From positions 230,896 through 294,895 of the forward strand of contig JAKLMB010000043.1 of NCBI GenBank assembly GCA_022813625.1: a stretch of DNA of 64,000 nt, written 5' to 3'. Below, piece after piece: positions 34,486-45,226 of this stretch (positions are counted from its first letter, which is position 1; every line of letters begins with the position of its first letter). Below the pieces are notes generated by a model. It did not search any database, was not told the DNA's origin, and saw nothing but the letters and a program-made list of their open reading frames with translations. This DNA comes from Aaosphaeria pasadenensis. Lineage: Eukaryota > Ascomycota > Dothideomycetes > Pleosporales. The position numbers and the translations under genes were made by a program.

Positions 34486-34589
34486 AGGGCCGAACCGGAG
34501 TCGAACCGGTGACCTATAGAAAGCGAGTTTGATCGCCTGTGATAGATGATGCACTGCAGTCTACCGCTCTACCCCTGAGCTACCGGCCC
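34486..34589 (-). tRNA. tRNA-Cys (GCA), intron-containing
   Basis: Read on the minus strand. The acceptor stem GGGCCGG pairs with TCGGCCC (last pair G-T), followed by discriminator T. The D-arm is GCTC-AGGGGTA-GAGC. Anticodon stem GTAGA pairs with TCTAT; the loop starts C-T-GCA-G with anticodon GCA. The T-arm is ACCGG-TTCGACT-CCGGT. An intron of about 32 bases lies just 3' of position 37, the canonical site. A and B boxes are intact and an oligo-T run follows on the transcribed strand. The gene should be functional. Confidence 0.93.
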
Positions 34590-35264
34590 TGTCGAATGTA
34601 CAACATGAGGCTTCTTTGTCGAGTATAACAGATATATAGCTTGTCTATAATATGCAGATGAATGAGCAACGGTGACCTTTTCCCTGCGTGGAATTGAAAC
34701 TGGATGTTAGGTGTTAGGTGTCTTGTTGAGAGCTAGATTAGGACTGGGCGGTGGGCCACGTCTCGCTAAGTGGGGAGTGGAGGAAAAAATCGTGAAAATT
34801 GACATGATCATTGCACATTAGCCGATTGTTGGAACTGCAAGGTGTGCACCTGTTCCATTTCGATATCTGATAACGCCCAGAGCTTAATATTCATACTTAG
34901 GGGACAGGGTTGGTGGGTTTTGGCATCTTGGGCAGAACGAATAGTCATGTACACCGGAAATGCATCTGCCCTTACACACTAGTTTGTTAATGATGAGTCT
35001 TGGATCAAGTCCTATTGGAACATGGAAATCATTGTGCTGAAGACGCTTCGTGAGCAGCAATGCGATCGACTCATTGTAAATCCGCATTCAAGTTGTAATT
35101 GCTCCAGGGAAATGCAAATGACGGGGTGTCGTTTTCCTACAGTATTAACAGTTAGCTTGAGCTTACATCTAGTCTGTTTTGGATTGGATCAGTTTCTTTT
35201 GTCTGGTTTCTATGTTCAAATAGTAGATTCAGTGAATTATATACCCCCTTGCCGGTTTTCGAGT
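34590..35264. other. Intergenic region, nothing recognised
   Basis: This spans from the 5' side of the tRNA gene to the 3' end of the FAD monooxygenase gene. It has short frames only. Confidence 0.4.
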
Positions 35265-36624
35265 TTACAGCCGTGGTTGTACGCCTAGCGTATGCTTCTC
35301 TTTCTCGATAGCCTTTCGGAACGCTTCCTGTACGTCATGTTCGTGTATCCAAGTCGGATTGATCCGATTCTGGAACCTCGCCCTCAGCTGTTCATCTGTT
35401 TCCGATTTCCCGATCGCAGCAACTCTGGCATTGTTGCCCTTGTGCACAGTTTCTAGGACTCGATCTGTATGCGGCTTGCGCGTGTTATTGTACACTCTCA
35501 GCGCGCGCGAGATGTCTTCATCACTTGGGAGCTTTGTCGCATCTGTCGGGAATGCTTGTAAAAGCGACGATGCAAATGCCCAGGCGTCGTCGATTGCGAG
35601 ACTTCCACCAGCTGCGAAAGCACCTCCATGTGCATGTGCAGCATCACCAGCTAACGTCACCCTTCCATCCCCTAGAATCCACGAGTCTAGTCCTTGGCCT
35701 GAGGCATTGGGATAGATGCGGGTGTATGGGACAGCATCCACGATTTGCCTTATCAGAGGACTCCAGTCTTTGTAGTACTCCCGAAGGACGTCCACATCGC
35801 CATCCGCGTTCCAGGTAGACTGTTTCCAGGGCGCATCTTCGGCGTTTGGATCGCTCTGGTAGCTCCCGACAAACGTGAAAAGATCTTTGCCGAGTTTCGA
35901 AAGGAAGACTGTACGATCATGGCCCCAGAAATGGTTAGCTTCATCAGGTAGATCGGGGATGTGTGCGACGTGTGAGATTGGGAACACAGAGCGGAATGTC
36001 ACCCATCCAGTCCATTTTGCAGCTGAGTCTGGCTTATAGAATCTTCGGACGGGCGAGTTGATGCCATCGGTGCCGAGCAATATATCCGCTGTGGCATTCG
36101 TGCCATCAAGGAACTTGATCGTCAGTTTCTTGCTGGATTGATTGATCTCGGACGATACGAATGTCTTTCCGAGGTGCAGCTGCGTAGGATCAATGTGCTC
36201 TAACAGTGCTTGCTGTAGATGGGCTCGATAGAATCGCGATGTTTGGTGGCGGTCTTCCACTTGGCCCTTGTACCCATCAACGGATACAATCTCATTTGTC
36301 TTATAGTGTCTAATAACTCATCAGCCCACCAGTCAGATACACGATCAAAAGGTCGAAAAGGTCTCACCTGTAGATGTGAGGGAAGCCAGTCTTCCGGTTT
36401 CGAAATGCGATCTCATCGTCTAGTGCATTGTGGATTCCCAATCTATCCAATGTTCTCATTCCATTCGGCCCCAGCGCAATGGATGCACCGATCTCTCGGA
36501 GTTCCGTCGCCTGCTCATAGATGTGAACTTCGATACGAGGATGATGTTTCAACGCAATCGCAGCAGTCAGACCTGCGATTCCTGCACCAACAATAGCAAC
36601 TTGAAGCTTCTGGTCCGATGCCAT
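35265..36624 (-). CDS. FAD-dependent monooxygenase (salicylate hydroxylase-like)
   Basis: Two exons, 36624-36368 and 36309-35265 (433 aa), joined AG|A. The group A flavoprotein hydroxylase motifs are all present: VAIVGAGIAGLTAAIAL (GxGxxG, residues 9-25), the DG motif DILLGTDGINSPVR, and the GD motif VTLAGDAAHAHGG, which binds the FAD ribityl chain. Length and layout match salicylate hydroxylase/6-hydroxynicotinate monooxygenase-type enzymes that hydroxylate an aromatic ring with NAD(P)H and O2. Substrate is unknown. The frame is open upstream to another ATG at 36774; that extension would add about 50 residues with a strong hydrophobic stretch (FYLISLFVLIIVEFF). I chose 36624 because the FAD fold starts right after it. 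Confidence 0.92.
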
Positions 36625-37823
36625 TGTCACGGCCGATGTTCTCGCGTGAGATGAATGGGGAGAGAAAAATTCAACAATTATTAGAACAAATAAAGAGATT
36701 AAATAGAAGTACTTATATGTCGTTTGAGATATAGTTATCCGATAACGGCTTGATTTTGCTGCTGAACACGGCATTGTGCCAAGGCTGAAGCGTCACGCAA
36801 CATTTAGTCCCAATGGCGATTTGGGGTGGCATCTATACATTGGCTTGCCGGCCGTATGAACACGTCTTATCTACCAATTGATTTCTTTCCATTGCCGACT
36901 TATCAGCATTCGTTAATCGTTGAAGAAAGCCTCCTTAGAAACTTTGAAATTACACGATTTATCATCGCTTGGTATCGCTAAGAGCAAGGTGAGTCTTTGA
37001 TCGGTTTCGCTCACTACGCAGAAAATATTGGAAGACATTACCCGCTATACAATGAATCACAAGAACATTCGCTGCATTCCAGAAGACGAATGCCCGGTGG
37101 TAAGATTTGAATCGAAATTTTCACTACATCGTGCTCGAATGTAGTCGTGGGACTTCGAGTCTTCGACTACCGAGTCTTGAATCCATGACCGAGTCTGGGG
37201 CTTGAAGTAAAGGTACCCTCCAGTTAGAGAGTTTCCTGAGCGCAATAGACTGATTTACTTCACAACCTATACTATTTTCTTTTCAATATTATACTTTCGC
37301 TGGCTATGTCTTGCACTCACTGCTCCGTAGTGACCCCGTAATGTACGCCATGTACCACGTCGCACCGAACATATTCTGAGTCATGGACAAATTGAAATAG
37401 TCCTGATACACTTTACATGAAGATAAAAATTAGCTTGAGTGGGGGGCACATTGTATGATACGACGGTTCTCTCACTCACCTAGTCCATTTGCAACGGGAA
37501 ATGATTGATTCTGGAGTTAGACATCACGCCGAGTCACACATTGTTCACAAGATTGGAGATGTATAGAGAGTTCATTCAACTAATTGCTTCTGAACTATCG
37601 CATCGCATGTCCATTGCATCATAGCAAGACATGTTTACCATAATAGGTCCTCTGTCGGAAGAATCCCTCAATTCTCATCGTCTTTGAAGGCCCTCCTTCC
37701 ATCTAGATATCCTTCCAGTTATCGAAACATGCCCTCAATATACACAGTTCCGTTCCGAATGGTGTTTGCTTTCCTAGTCACCCACCACCGCATCTTCAAG
37801 GTCACACAGCTTCATGCCGTCGC
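36625..37823. other. Intergenic region (1.2 kb), nothing recognised
   Basis: This holds the promoter and leader of the FAD monooxygenase and the 3' flank of the small orphan gene. No frame over about 65 codons looks like protein. Confidence 0.4.
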
Positions 37824-38141
37824 CTACTTGTGGAAGATCCTGCCCACGCTGCGCTTGGCCCGGTCTAGGGAAGATTCCCGATAGTACCAGAACTCGACAC
37901 CCTTGACCAGGACCGCCTTGTCGGTACCGAAATCAGCGAGCTTCGCAATCGCTGAGATGAATTCTGGCCTCCGGACGTCGATTTCAACGGCCCTGCCCGA
38001 CACGGACTGTGCGAAGAGGGTTGTCCGGGTCTCTGCGTTGTGAAGTAAGGGGGTAGGAGTTCCGATGATGTCGATGGGCCCCTCGGGAAGGTCTCCAACC
38101 TTCTGGAGGTATAGGTCGTTGGTGTACATCTTGGTGAACAT
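37824..38141 (-). CDS. Small hypothetical protein (105 aa)
   Basis: Single exon of 105 aa starting at a good ATG (ACGATGTTC context). Composition is that of a small soluble protein, with balanced charges and no signal peptide or membrane segment. I recognise no family. The core GRAVEIDVRRPEFISAIAKL followed by a charged stretch and VEFWYY suggests an alpha/beta fold. A similar order (INMRSPDLRKKLDDLA then IKFKF) is seen in the small protein at 45227-45568. The region upstream is T/G-rich with TTGGTTGG-type runs on the plus strand. It stands alone between the monooxygenase and amino-acid permease genes. Confidence 0.5.
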   Translation of the reverse strand: MFTKMYTNDLYLQKVGDLPEGPIDIIGTPTPLLHNAETRTTLFAQSVSGRAVEIDVRRPEFISAIAKLADFGTDKAVLVKGVEFWYYRESSLDRAKRSVGRIFHK

Positions 38142-38865
38142 CGTGTCGTTGGTTTGTTGGTGGGGTTTTTGGTTGGTTGGGATGTGGGCTACGCAACTAA
38201 TTGGTTGGGTTGAGTTGCGTGTTGAGTTGCCAGTTGGAGTTTTGTTGCGTTGTGTTATGATGGGGTGAGTTGGGGAGGTTTTTTGTGGGGTTTATATACG
38301 TGTATTGGATGTTGGGGATTTGGAACCAAGCAGTGAATCAGAATCCTTCCTGTATGGCGGTGTGATTGAGGGACGCTTGGACAACGCCTTTGAATGTTAT
38401 GGTGAATGCGGTAACACTACACTGGCCAAAGCTCAAGAGTATCGTCTGAACTATCAGATGCACAATGTCCCATGACATTCACTGCTCACTCAGCCTCAAT
38501 CACCGCTCGGGTCATTGTTCGAGTACCTTAACATTGTTTGTGCCTATTTTTACGGGATTTCACTCTCTATTGGTGGGCTAAGCATATCTGACTCGAATAC
38601 GTACTGCATGAAGAGAACATTTGCTACTTGCAGTAAGAGGCTGTAGAGATGGTGATGTTCGTGGCAGAAGTGAAATGATCAAAGTCAATCATGAAGGTCT
38701 ACAGGCACTACATCGAGTCATCTTGCCCTCGAAACCGTTCACCAAAAGCCGAAAATTCACTTCTTCTGCAAAGCCCAATAGTATGTGTCATTTCCAGGTC
38801 AAAAGGAACATTATTACTATCGCTATACTTCGTTTAATCGTACAGGGGTATTTCAGTAGTGATCG
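38142..38865. other. Intergenic region with TTGGTTGG-type runs
   Basis: A GT-rich simple-sequence stretch of GGTTGG and GTTG units (38140-38280) lies in the promoter side of the small orphan gene. No gene is seen. Confidence 0.45.
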
Positions 38866-40539
38866 CTAAGAACTAAAGATACTGTTGTCCGCACAAGTGA
38901 ACGGACCATTCACTGTCTCGTTAGGATCTGAGAATACATTCAGAAGCGAGACGATGCTTGCATACATTCCCGGGATCATCATGTATAGTACTGTGAGCAT
39001 GATGAAGACATTCAATGCAGCGACAAGCAATTTTTTCGTAGATGAACGCCATTTGCCATGCCAATTGAGGTGGAACCAAAAGAGTACCGTGACTCCCCAA
39101 GTAAACCACGAGAGGAGTAGCGACGACGAGACATTGAGGAGCGAATCGAATACGGGAATGGCGTTGGAAAGAATCCATACAACAATCCAGAAGGCCGAGA
39201 CCGAGAACAGCCAGACGGCCCAGTCTAACTTTCTGCTGACTTCAGGCATGGCGAGAGAAGAACGCCGTCCACGAGATGGGTCCGACGGAATAGAGTTACG
39301 CCTCCCGGACTTGTCACGCTTGAAAGTGTCGATATGTCGGATTAAGACCACATGGAGGTATCGACCTGCGGTCATTCCGAAGATGAGGCCAGTACCTAGC
39401 AAGCCGATGAATGCTACACCATAAGCCGCCTTCGCCATCAAGGGTTGGAGCGAACCGATGGCGGGAGATGCGACCTGAGCACCCGCAAGTGCATAGACAG
39501 TCGTTGCAACAATGACGTAGATTGTCGTAGTGATGCATTTTTCGATGGCCACAGCACGAGGAAAGTCCCGGCTCGGGTTCTCCATCTCCGCTAGTACGGT
39601 TGGGAATGCTTGGTTTCCGGAAAAGGCAAAAGCGATATTGAGAAATGCAGCGGTGGCTTCCACGAATGTCGGGCTGCCAATTGCCTTCAGATTAAGTGGT
39701 GCAGTTGGGTCGCGAGGTCCTTGCACACCGAGCGTTATCATCACGACCATGACAGTCGCAATGATGGAGGCAGTACATGGCCACGAAGCCCATGATACAA
39801 AACGCATACTCCTAGGCACGCACATGGCCCACATCGCAAGAACTGCAAGAAGAGAGAAAACCACTGTGCAGGTCGCGTGTTCGCTGACTGTATTCAAACC
39901 AATGGAGATGGTAACCACCGCCGAGGCAGATATTAGCGCCATATTGATCAGGAAGCCTATAGCAAACACAGCTTCGAGCCATGGACCGCCAAGAACCCGT
40001 CCGTAGTCCACGATGTTGAGCATATACGGGTATTTACGCCAGTATTGAACTAAATTGTACGCTGTGTATAGACTGAGCATTCCCATGACAACGATGCATA
40101 GGATGCCCGGAAAGAAGCCCAAAGTGTTCAAGGCAGACGGCAGCGATAACATGCCAATACCCACTTCGTTGGTGATGAAGATAATGACTGCTTGTGTCGT
40201 GTTGATCTTCTTCTGGTCGTTTTCTTGGTTTGTTGGCCTTTTGCTGGCATTCTGGATATCAGACACATCTCCAATGGCTGTGTCGCTGTCGGAACTTGGG
40301 TCAAATCTTTCAGTGTTGTTATCAGATGTGGCGTCGTTGAGAGGGTCTTTGGGTTTATGGGTCGCATCGGCCGTTAATGGTAGCATGGGTCTGTTGCTGG
40401 AAATGGGCTCGCGTTCGGTAGATATGGGCTTGCTGCCGCCAGAGGAATCGCTGCTTGGGACCGTGGGCTTGTCGCTCAAGGGAGGGCCATATCGGTTGGC
40501 AATTTCGCCATGGGCAGCTTCGACATCATGTCCATCCAT
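38866..40539 (-). CDS. Amino-acid permease of the AAAP family (Mtr-like)
   Basis: Single exon of 557 aa. The N-terminal 110 residues are polar, Ser/Asp/Pro-rich and presumably cytosolic. About eleven membrane segments follow, from INTTQAVIIFITNEVGIGML (the conserved GIGMLSLP entry of the family) to VFIMLTVLYMMIPGMYASIV. FAFSGNQAFPTVLAEMENP is the family's central conserved block. These proteins are proton-coupled neutral and aromatic amino-acid importers such as Neurospora Mtr, or vacuolar relatives. A loop with RRNSIPSDPSRGRRSS may be a phosphorylation target. The start is the only ATG before the polar region. A 37-bp near-perfect palindrome lies about 350 bp upstream. Confidence 0.92.
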   Translation of the reverse strand: MDGHDVEAAHGEIANRYGPPLSDKPTVPSSDSSGGSKPISTEREPISSNRPMLPLTADATHKPKDPLNDATSDNNTERFDPSSDSDTAIGDVSDIQNASKRPTNQENDQKKINTTQAVIIFITNEVGIGMLSLPSALNTLGFFPGILCIVVMGMLSLYTAYNLVQYWRKYPYMLNIVDYGRVLGGPWLEAVFAIGFLINMALISASAVVTISIGLNTVSEHATCTVVFSLLAVLAMWAMCVPRSMRFVSWASWPCTASIIATVMVVMITLGVQGPRDPTAPLNLKAIGSPTFVEATAAFLNIAFAFSGNQAFPTVLAEMENPSRDFPRAVAIEKCITTTIYVIVATTVYALAGAQVASPAIGSLQPLMAKAAYGVAFIGLLGTGLIFGMTAGRYLHVVLIRHIDTFKRDKSGRRNSIPSDPSRGRRSSLAMPEVSRKLDWAVWLFSVSAFWIVVWILSNAIPVFDSLLNVSSSLLLSWFTWGVTVLFWFHLNWHGKWRSSTKKLLVAALNVFIMLTVLYMMIPGMYASIVSLLNVFSDPNETVNGPFTCADNSIFSS

Positions 40540-42594
40540 AGTGCAAGATGAAAAACCTACTGCAATACAGTTTCTTGGATAGCGGTATCGGTTACCGCTT
40601 GCGGGTGCGATTCGATCGAGTAGGTGCTGAGGTTATCGAGTTTTTGGGGTAGTAAGTAGTGTTTGATGTCTGTAATGGCAGTGCAGCAATGGAGAAGACT
40701 GGAGAAAGTGGAGAAGATGTATTTCGATTTCTGTGGGCATGGGAGACCCTTATGGCATGACGTAGATCCAATCTTCATTCATTTCCTGAAGAAACGAGGC
40801 GGCAGCGTGTTCATAATAGCACGAATGAAGGGACTCATGTCTCCACATAAACTATGGCCAAGGTTGACTGATGGGGACAAGAATTTGCGGACCCGTCTAG
40901 TACAGTACTACACGGGTCCGCATCATTCCCATGGAAGAATAAAAGACTCACAGGGCACTTCTACATCAAGACAGGGCCGACCTATAGAAATGTTGCATTG
41001 CTCTTCTATTTCAGGTATGATCATTACGTTCCTGGAAGTATCGAGGAGAGGCGCGCTGTCATTTCGTGCTGTGACAATGTATAAAGCCTTGACTCTCATC
41101 CCCAAACTCGCAACGTCCAGGAACTCTAGGTAGTCACGATGCTGAATGTCCTGTGAATCGGATAATCATCCCAAAGAGAGGTCGCTGGGCGCACGACATA
41201 GAACCACACATCGACTGACTGTGATGCAAATATAGGGTTGGGAGTGACGTCGTTTGAGGAATGAATCTCGGCAGTGGCTGCGCTAAAGGGTGTGTCGGAT
41301 AGGCTGACCAGGCGATCCAGAGGCTAAGCACGTGCCATCTCTCAAGGAGGAGGCAATATAGGAGATCATTTACTCTTGGACATCTGTACGATTTTGGAGA
41401 ATGGACGCCTGGCAGTTCGGCCGAAGAGTGAGGAATCCAGGTATGGTTAGAACACATTGCAACAATTGGGCTGCTCCGATAGGTGCACGACAGTTCTCGA
41501 AATATTACTGCAATGGGCAAATCGTGTCGTAAATCCTTCCTTTTCATTCGAGGCTAAGTGCCGGCGGTGTAGAGGAGTAAGTCCGCTGTTTGAGAGACAG
41601 TCAGGGTCTTCTAAGACTGTGGAACCTGGCCAACGAACGGTGCTTGCATCACAGGATTTCGGCACTCGATGCGAGTCTGGTTTCTACTAACATTGGCCTA
41701 GATCCGGTGTTTGTGGCAGGTTCACTGTTATTAATCGCCATGAAATGAGATTCGCTCAGTCATTGTGTCCTTGTGCATTTCTCAAGTTGCTATACCTGCA
41801 AGCGGCGGTAGACATCGACTTATAAGTTGTCGAGTGGATTGTTCATTCAAGGAGAAAGTGTCGGACTCAACGAGCAGAGCATGCTACAATTCAAGCTTGA
41901 CTAGGTGTCAAGGCAGGTAGAGACCTTGCACTCTTCTCTTTACACGTGTAGCATCGGTACAAACTCACAAAGGTTTTTATGACTAAGATTTGTGGGTACA
42001 TGGCGGACCGTGTTCCAGGAAAAGCTGGAGAGCGCGCAATCAGGGTACCATAGGCTTATTATGTTGGTCCCTTTGACAAATGATGTCGTTAGACATGCCT
42101 GTAGGTGCAAAAGGGGAAGATTGTCTTGGGCGCAAAAGGTAGTATTATTGCTATCGCTTGTGGGCGCTGGCGCTGTGGGATGGAGTAGATAGTCTCGGGG
42201 ACTTTGTTCTTGGGCTTGATACTGATGGCGGGTGAATTCTACCACGTACTGGAGCAGATGGGAACGTAGCAATGGCATTGACTGCCCAACCAAAGCCCAG
42301 ATAGGAATTGACTTGAGACGCATCAGTTGAGGTTCATCAGGTGTGGGGAGATGTCGCCGCCAGGCAGAGCACCCGCCTCCCGCCAATGAAAAGCGTTGGT
42401 TATTGATCCTTATTCGAAATCAACAGCGTCGTGATAATTGTACGACTCGTGTTGCTGTGTTGCCTGGGGGCCTCTACTTCGGGATATCTCTTCGAAATTA
42501 CCCAAACTCCTTGAACGCCTGAAGGTTGAAAGGGCTCTTCTCTTACCGTATCAATCAATTGAATATCGTACACAACATATTCTTTGAAGGGATA
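40540..42594. other. Intergenic region (2.1 kb) with large palindrome
   Basis: No gene is convincing. Frames of 137-156 codons here (40663-41133 plus, 41134-41547 minus, 41940-42386 minus) lack family resemblance, introns or biased composition. The notable element is the 37-bp near-perfect palindrome at 40886-40922. Confidence 0.5.
40886..40922. repeat. 37-bp near-perfect palindrome
   Basis: The outer arms TGCGGACCCGT and ACGGGTCCGCA (11 bp) and inner arms TAGTAC and GTACTA (6 bp) are all perfectly complementary. They are separated only by one C/C mismatch, and the centre is a single A. It lies about 350 bp upstream of the amino-acid permease start. Confidence 0.85.
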
Positions 42595-43484
42595 TCATCG
42601 TCGGCGACTGCGATCGCCGCTCGCCTGTTGTGCTGCCTGTTGTGCGGCTTCGTGACCTAATTCGGCTCTGAGGTCTTTCAGCTTCTTTTCAGTTTCTTCC
42701 CGCCGCTTAATCTCCTCTTCCAATTCTTTTTCTACAACCCCGATTTTTTCCTTTATTGTTTGAATGAGTGCAAGTTCCTCGGGTTGACTGAAAGGCACCC
42801 CATCGCCTCCCTTTTCCGGTAGTTGGGCGCTCCTTTCCCCGTTTGGATATCCTCGCTTTGGCCTTCCATTCGGCCCGAGGGCCATCATGGCTGCCTTCTT
42901 GCCGCCCTTCAGTTGTGATGCAAGATGATTCCACTGATCTTCTGACGTCAAAGCCTCGAATAATGCTTCAGTCGGTTCGTTGAACTGCACTACCTCCAAC
43001 GTTTCGGAGCGTACGCAACCTGCAGCCTCTTGCTCGGCCTGTGTCTTTTCGTCTCCATACTTTTCGAGTTGGAGGAAGTGTTGTCTATACTGAGCCTTCT
43101 CCCCACTAATGGGTTGGAAATGCAGGCGGACATCGATCATGAAGCCACCCCACCCTGTCTCCGTAACTTCGAATGGTGGATTCTCACATGTGCGCAACGG
43201 ATTCTCGTATGTGTTGAAGATCTTGAATTGAACCTTGTTCAGCCATGTTCGAAGTGATGGATCACCCTCAGGTTGCCTCAAGTATACTGTCCAACGCTTC
43301 GTATGATCGTCGGGGATGCCTTTCGGACGCGCGGGGTCGCCGACAGGTGGAAGATTGAATGCCTCAGAACCGATGATGATGTTTCGACTTATTCGTTTAT
43401 TCTACATGTCATCAGTTAACCGTGATAACGTGAAGTTCGTGGTGGGCGGACCTTGACGCGCTTGTTTGCTGCGGGTGCAGGCAT
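42595..43484 (-). CDS. YAF9: YEATS-domain protein Yaf9 (NuA4/SWR1 subunit)
   Basis: Two exons, 43484-43452 and 43401-42595 (279 aa). The first 11 residues (MPAPAANKRVK) and the join to ISRNIIIGSEAF match the fungal Yaf9 N-terminus. The YEATS domain spans about 12-140: HTKRWTVYLRQ, WLNKVQFKIFNTYENPLRT, PPFEVTETGWGGF (reader-site loop) and VRLHFQP. A helical C-terminus (about 215-279, EKIGVVEKELEEEIKRREE) forms the coiled coil used for complex assembly. Yaf9 binds acetylated histone tails and is shared by the NuA4 acetyltransferase and the SWR1 H2A.Z-loading complex in the nucleus. The intron donor reads GTCCGC, which is weak. The gene is divergent from the COQ11-type gene, with 326 bp between starts. 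Confidence 0.9.
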
Positions 43485-43810
43485 CGTGAGAGAGCTGTGC
43501 CTCCAACACAGCGAACGCTTCCGGGGTAGCAGCTCAAGATAGTCAAACAATGGCTACACTATGCGACTAAGTTCGCAAGGCCCCAATACGAAATTACTGT
43601 GAGACTGTCGAAGATACTGTGTTATGAAAAAGGGAGAGAGTTGAAGGTCGATTGCAGGCGGTCGGCGGTCGGTGGTCGGCGGTTTTTCGAAGATCTCTTG
43701 GCGCGTAATCCCTGCAGCCTTACCAGGATCTGAGTGGAGTGACATCAACACTTGAGCAGCTGTGTAGAAACACCCGCAACATTTCTCTCTCTCCCGCTTC
43801 ACACGTCGCA
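43485..43810. promoter_or_regulatory. Bidirectional promoter, YAF9/COQ11
   Basis: This is a compact 326-bp region between two divergent housekeeping-type starts. It includes a GGTCGGCGGTCGGTGG repeat run near 43659-43685 and no TATA-like box close to either start, which fits a shared bidirectional promoter. Confidence 0.5.
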
Positions 43811-44873
43811 ATGGCTCAAGCTGTGAAGAAGAAGCTGGTAGTTTGTGGTGGCAATGGTTTCTTAGGTATTTGACATTTTTATTACCCCTTTTCCATGGGT
43901 CACCACGTTCTTTGGTGAGATTTCGATACTAATGCTACTCAGGAAGCCGTATATGCAAAGCCGCAGCACATCGAGGTTGGGCTGTGACCTCAATTTCGTA
44001 TGTTACATTACTATTCATGCGCACTGGGAGCTAATTCATATCTCTCAGACGCTCAGGAGATCCCAATTGGTCTTCCATCTCGTCTTCGCCGAATGCACCG
44101 TCGTGGGCCACTTCTGTCTCGTGGCACCAGGGCGATATCCTGAATCCCTCCACTTATACGAAACACCTCGAAGGCGCCGATGCCGTAGTTCACTCAATGG
44201 GTATATTATTGGAGGCCGACTACAAAGGGGTGATATCTGGCAAAGAATCGCCAATTGCGGGCTTACAACGCGCTTTCAGCACGACAAAGGCAGGGACACA
44301 AAATCCGCTCGAACAAAGGGAAGGCGAAACGCTGCGCTCACAAGAGAAGGACGGACAATTGACCTACGAGGTTATGAATAGGGATAGTGGTAAGCAGTGT
44401 TTATCTCTTCAGTGGTGCTTTATCCGTCGAATCTAATAATCTGTTCAGCTGTAAGTCTAGCGAAGGAATCAGCCAGTCGGAATGTGCCAAACTTTGTCTA
44501 CATATCGGCTGCTGCGGGGACACCAATTCTACCAGCACGTTACATAACCACGAAGCGCGAAGCAGAATCGATAATCAGTACAACCTTCCCCAAGATTCGC
44601 TCGATCTTCATTAGGGCACCTTTCATGTACGACCGTTCACGGACATTCACTATGCCGATCGCTGCTCTAGGTGGAATTGCTGCAACGGTCAATGATGCGG
44701 TGGGAGGACGCTTAACATGGCTCATGGGGGCTGGAGGTATAAAGCCATTGAAGGCTGATCAAGTTGGTGAGGCAGTAGTTGAGGCGCTCGAGGATGAGAC
44801 TGTGCACGGCCCTGTAGAGGTTAAAGAGATCGAGACATTAGCCACACGAGCATGGCGAAAGAACATGGTGTAG
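43811..44873 (+). CDS. COQ11: COQ11-type NAD(P)-binding protein, mitochondrial
   Basis: Four exons, 43811-43865, 43943-43997, 44049-44389 and 44449-44873 (291 aa), with splice phases G|GA, TC|A and G|CT. It is an atypical SDR/NAD-epimerase fold of the NDUFA9-like group. The nucleotide loop is VVCGGNGFLGSRICK; further marks are SISRSGDP, DAVVHSMGILLEADYKG, YISAAAGTPI, RYITTKREAE (Tyr-x3-Lys at the active-site place) and RAPFMYD. These match fungal homologues of yeast YLR290C/Coq11, a member of the coenzyme Q biosynthetic complex on the inner mitochondrial membrane that tunes CoQ levels. No strong presequence is seen, as in several relatives. An NDUFA9-like assembly role is the alternative. Confidence 0.88.
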
Positions 44874-45226
44874 AACAAGCTGTCTATAGAGCAAGCGAAC
44901 ATGCAGCTTTCACTGGGACAGGGACAGAATAATGTGAGAATAAGTGTGTATTTAATTTGACTATTTAGATAGCCCGAGATCCAAACGCATCTGTGCGGAC
45001 AGCATGCATTCCACATTACGAAATGTGAATGTTCAGGTTTTCAATGCCTATCACTGCCCGAGATTCCACCTTTAACGTAGGCCCAAACTGGGAAGAAATA
45101 TCTCCCTGTCGGAGTGGTGCAACAATGGCTACGAATGCGGGCGTTAGTTTGTCAGTCAACAATGCGGTATACCAGATGGCATACCTAGAAATGACATCGA
45201 CGAACTCGCCAAAAGATATGAGGGCC
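44874..45226. other. Convergent 3' intergenic region
   Basis: This lies between the stops of the COQ11-type gene and the small orphan gene. Both strands have open frames that mirror each other, but none looks like protein. Confidence 0.4.

Noticed and set aside
41940..42386. A 148-codon open frame on the minus strand
   Set aside because: No recognisable motif or bias, next to other overlapping frames of similar size in all phases.
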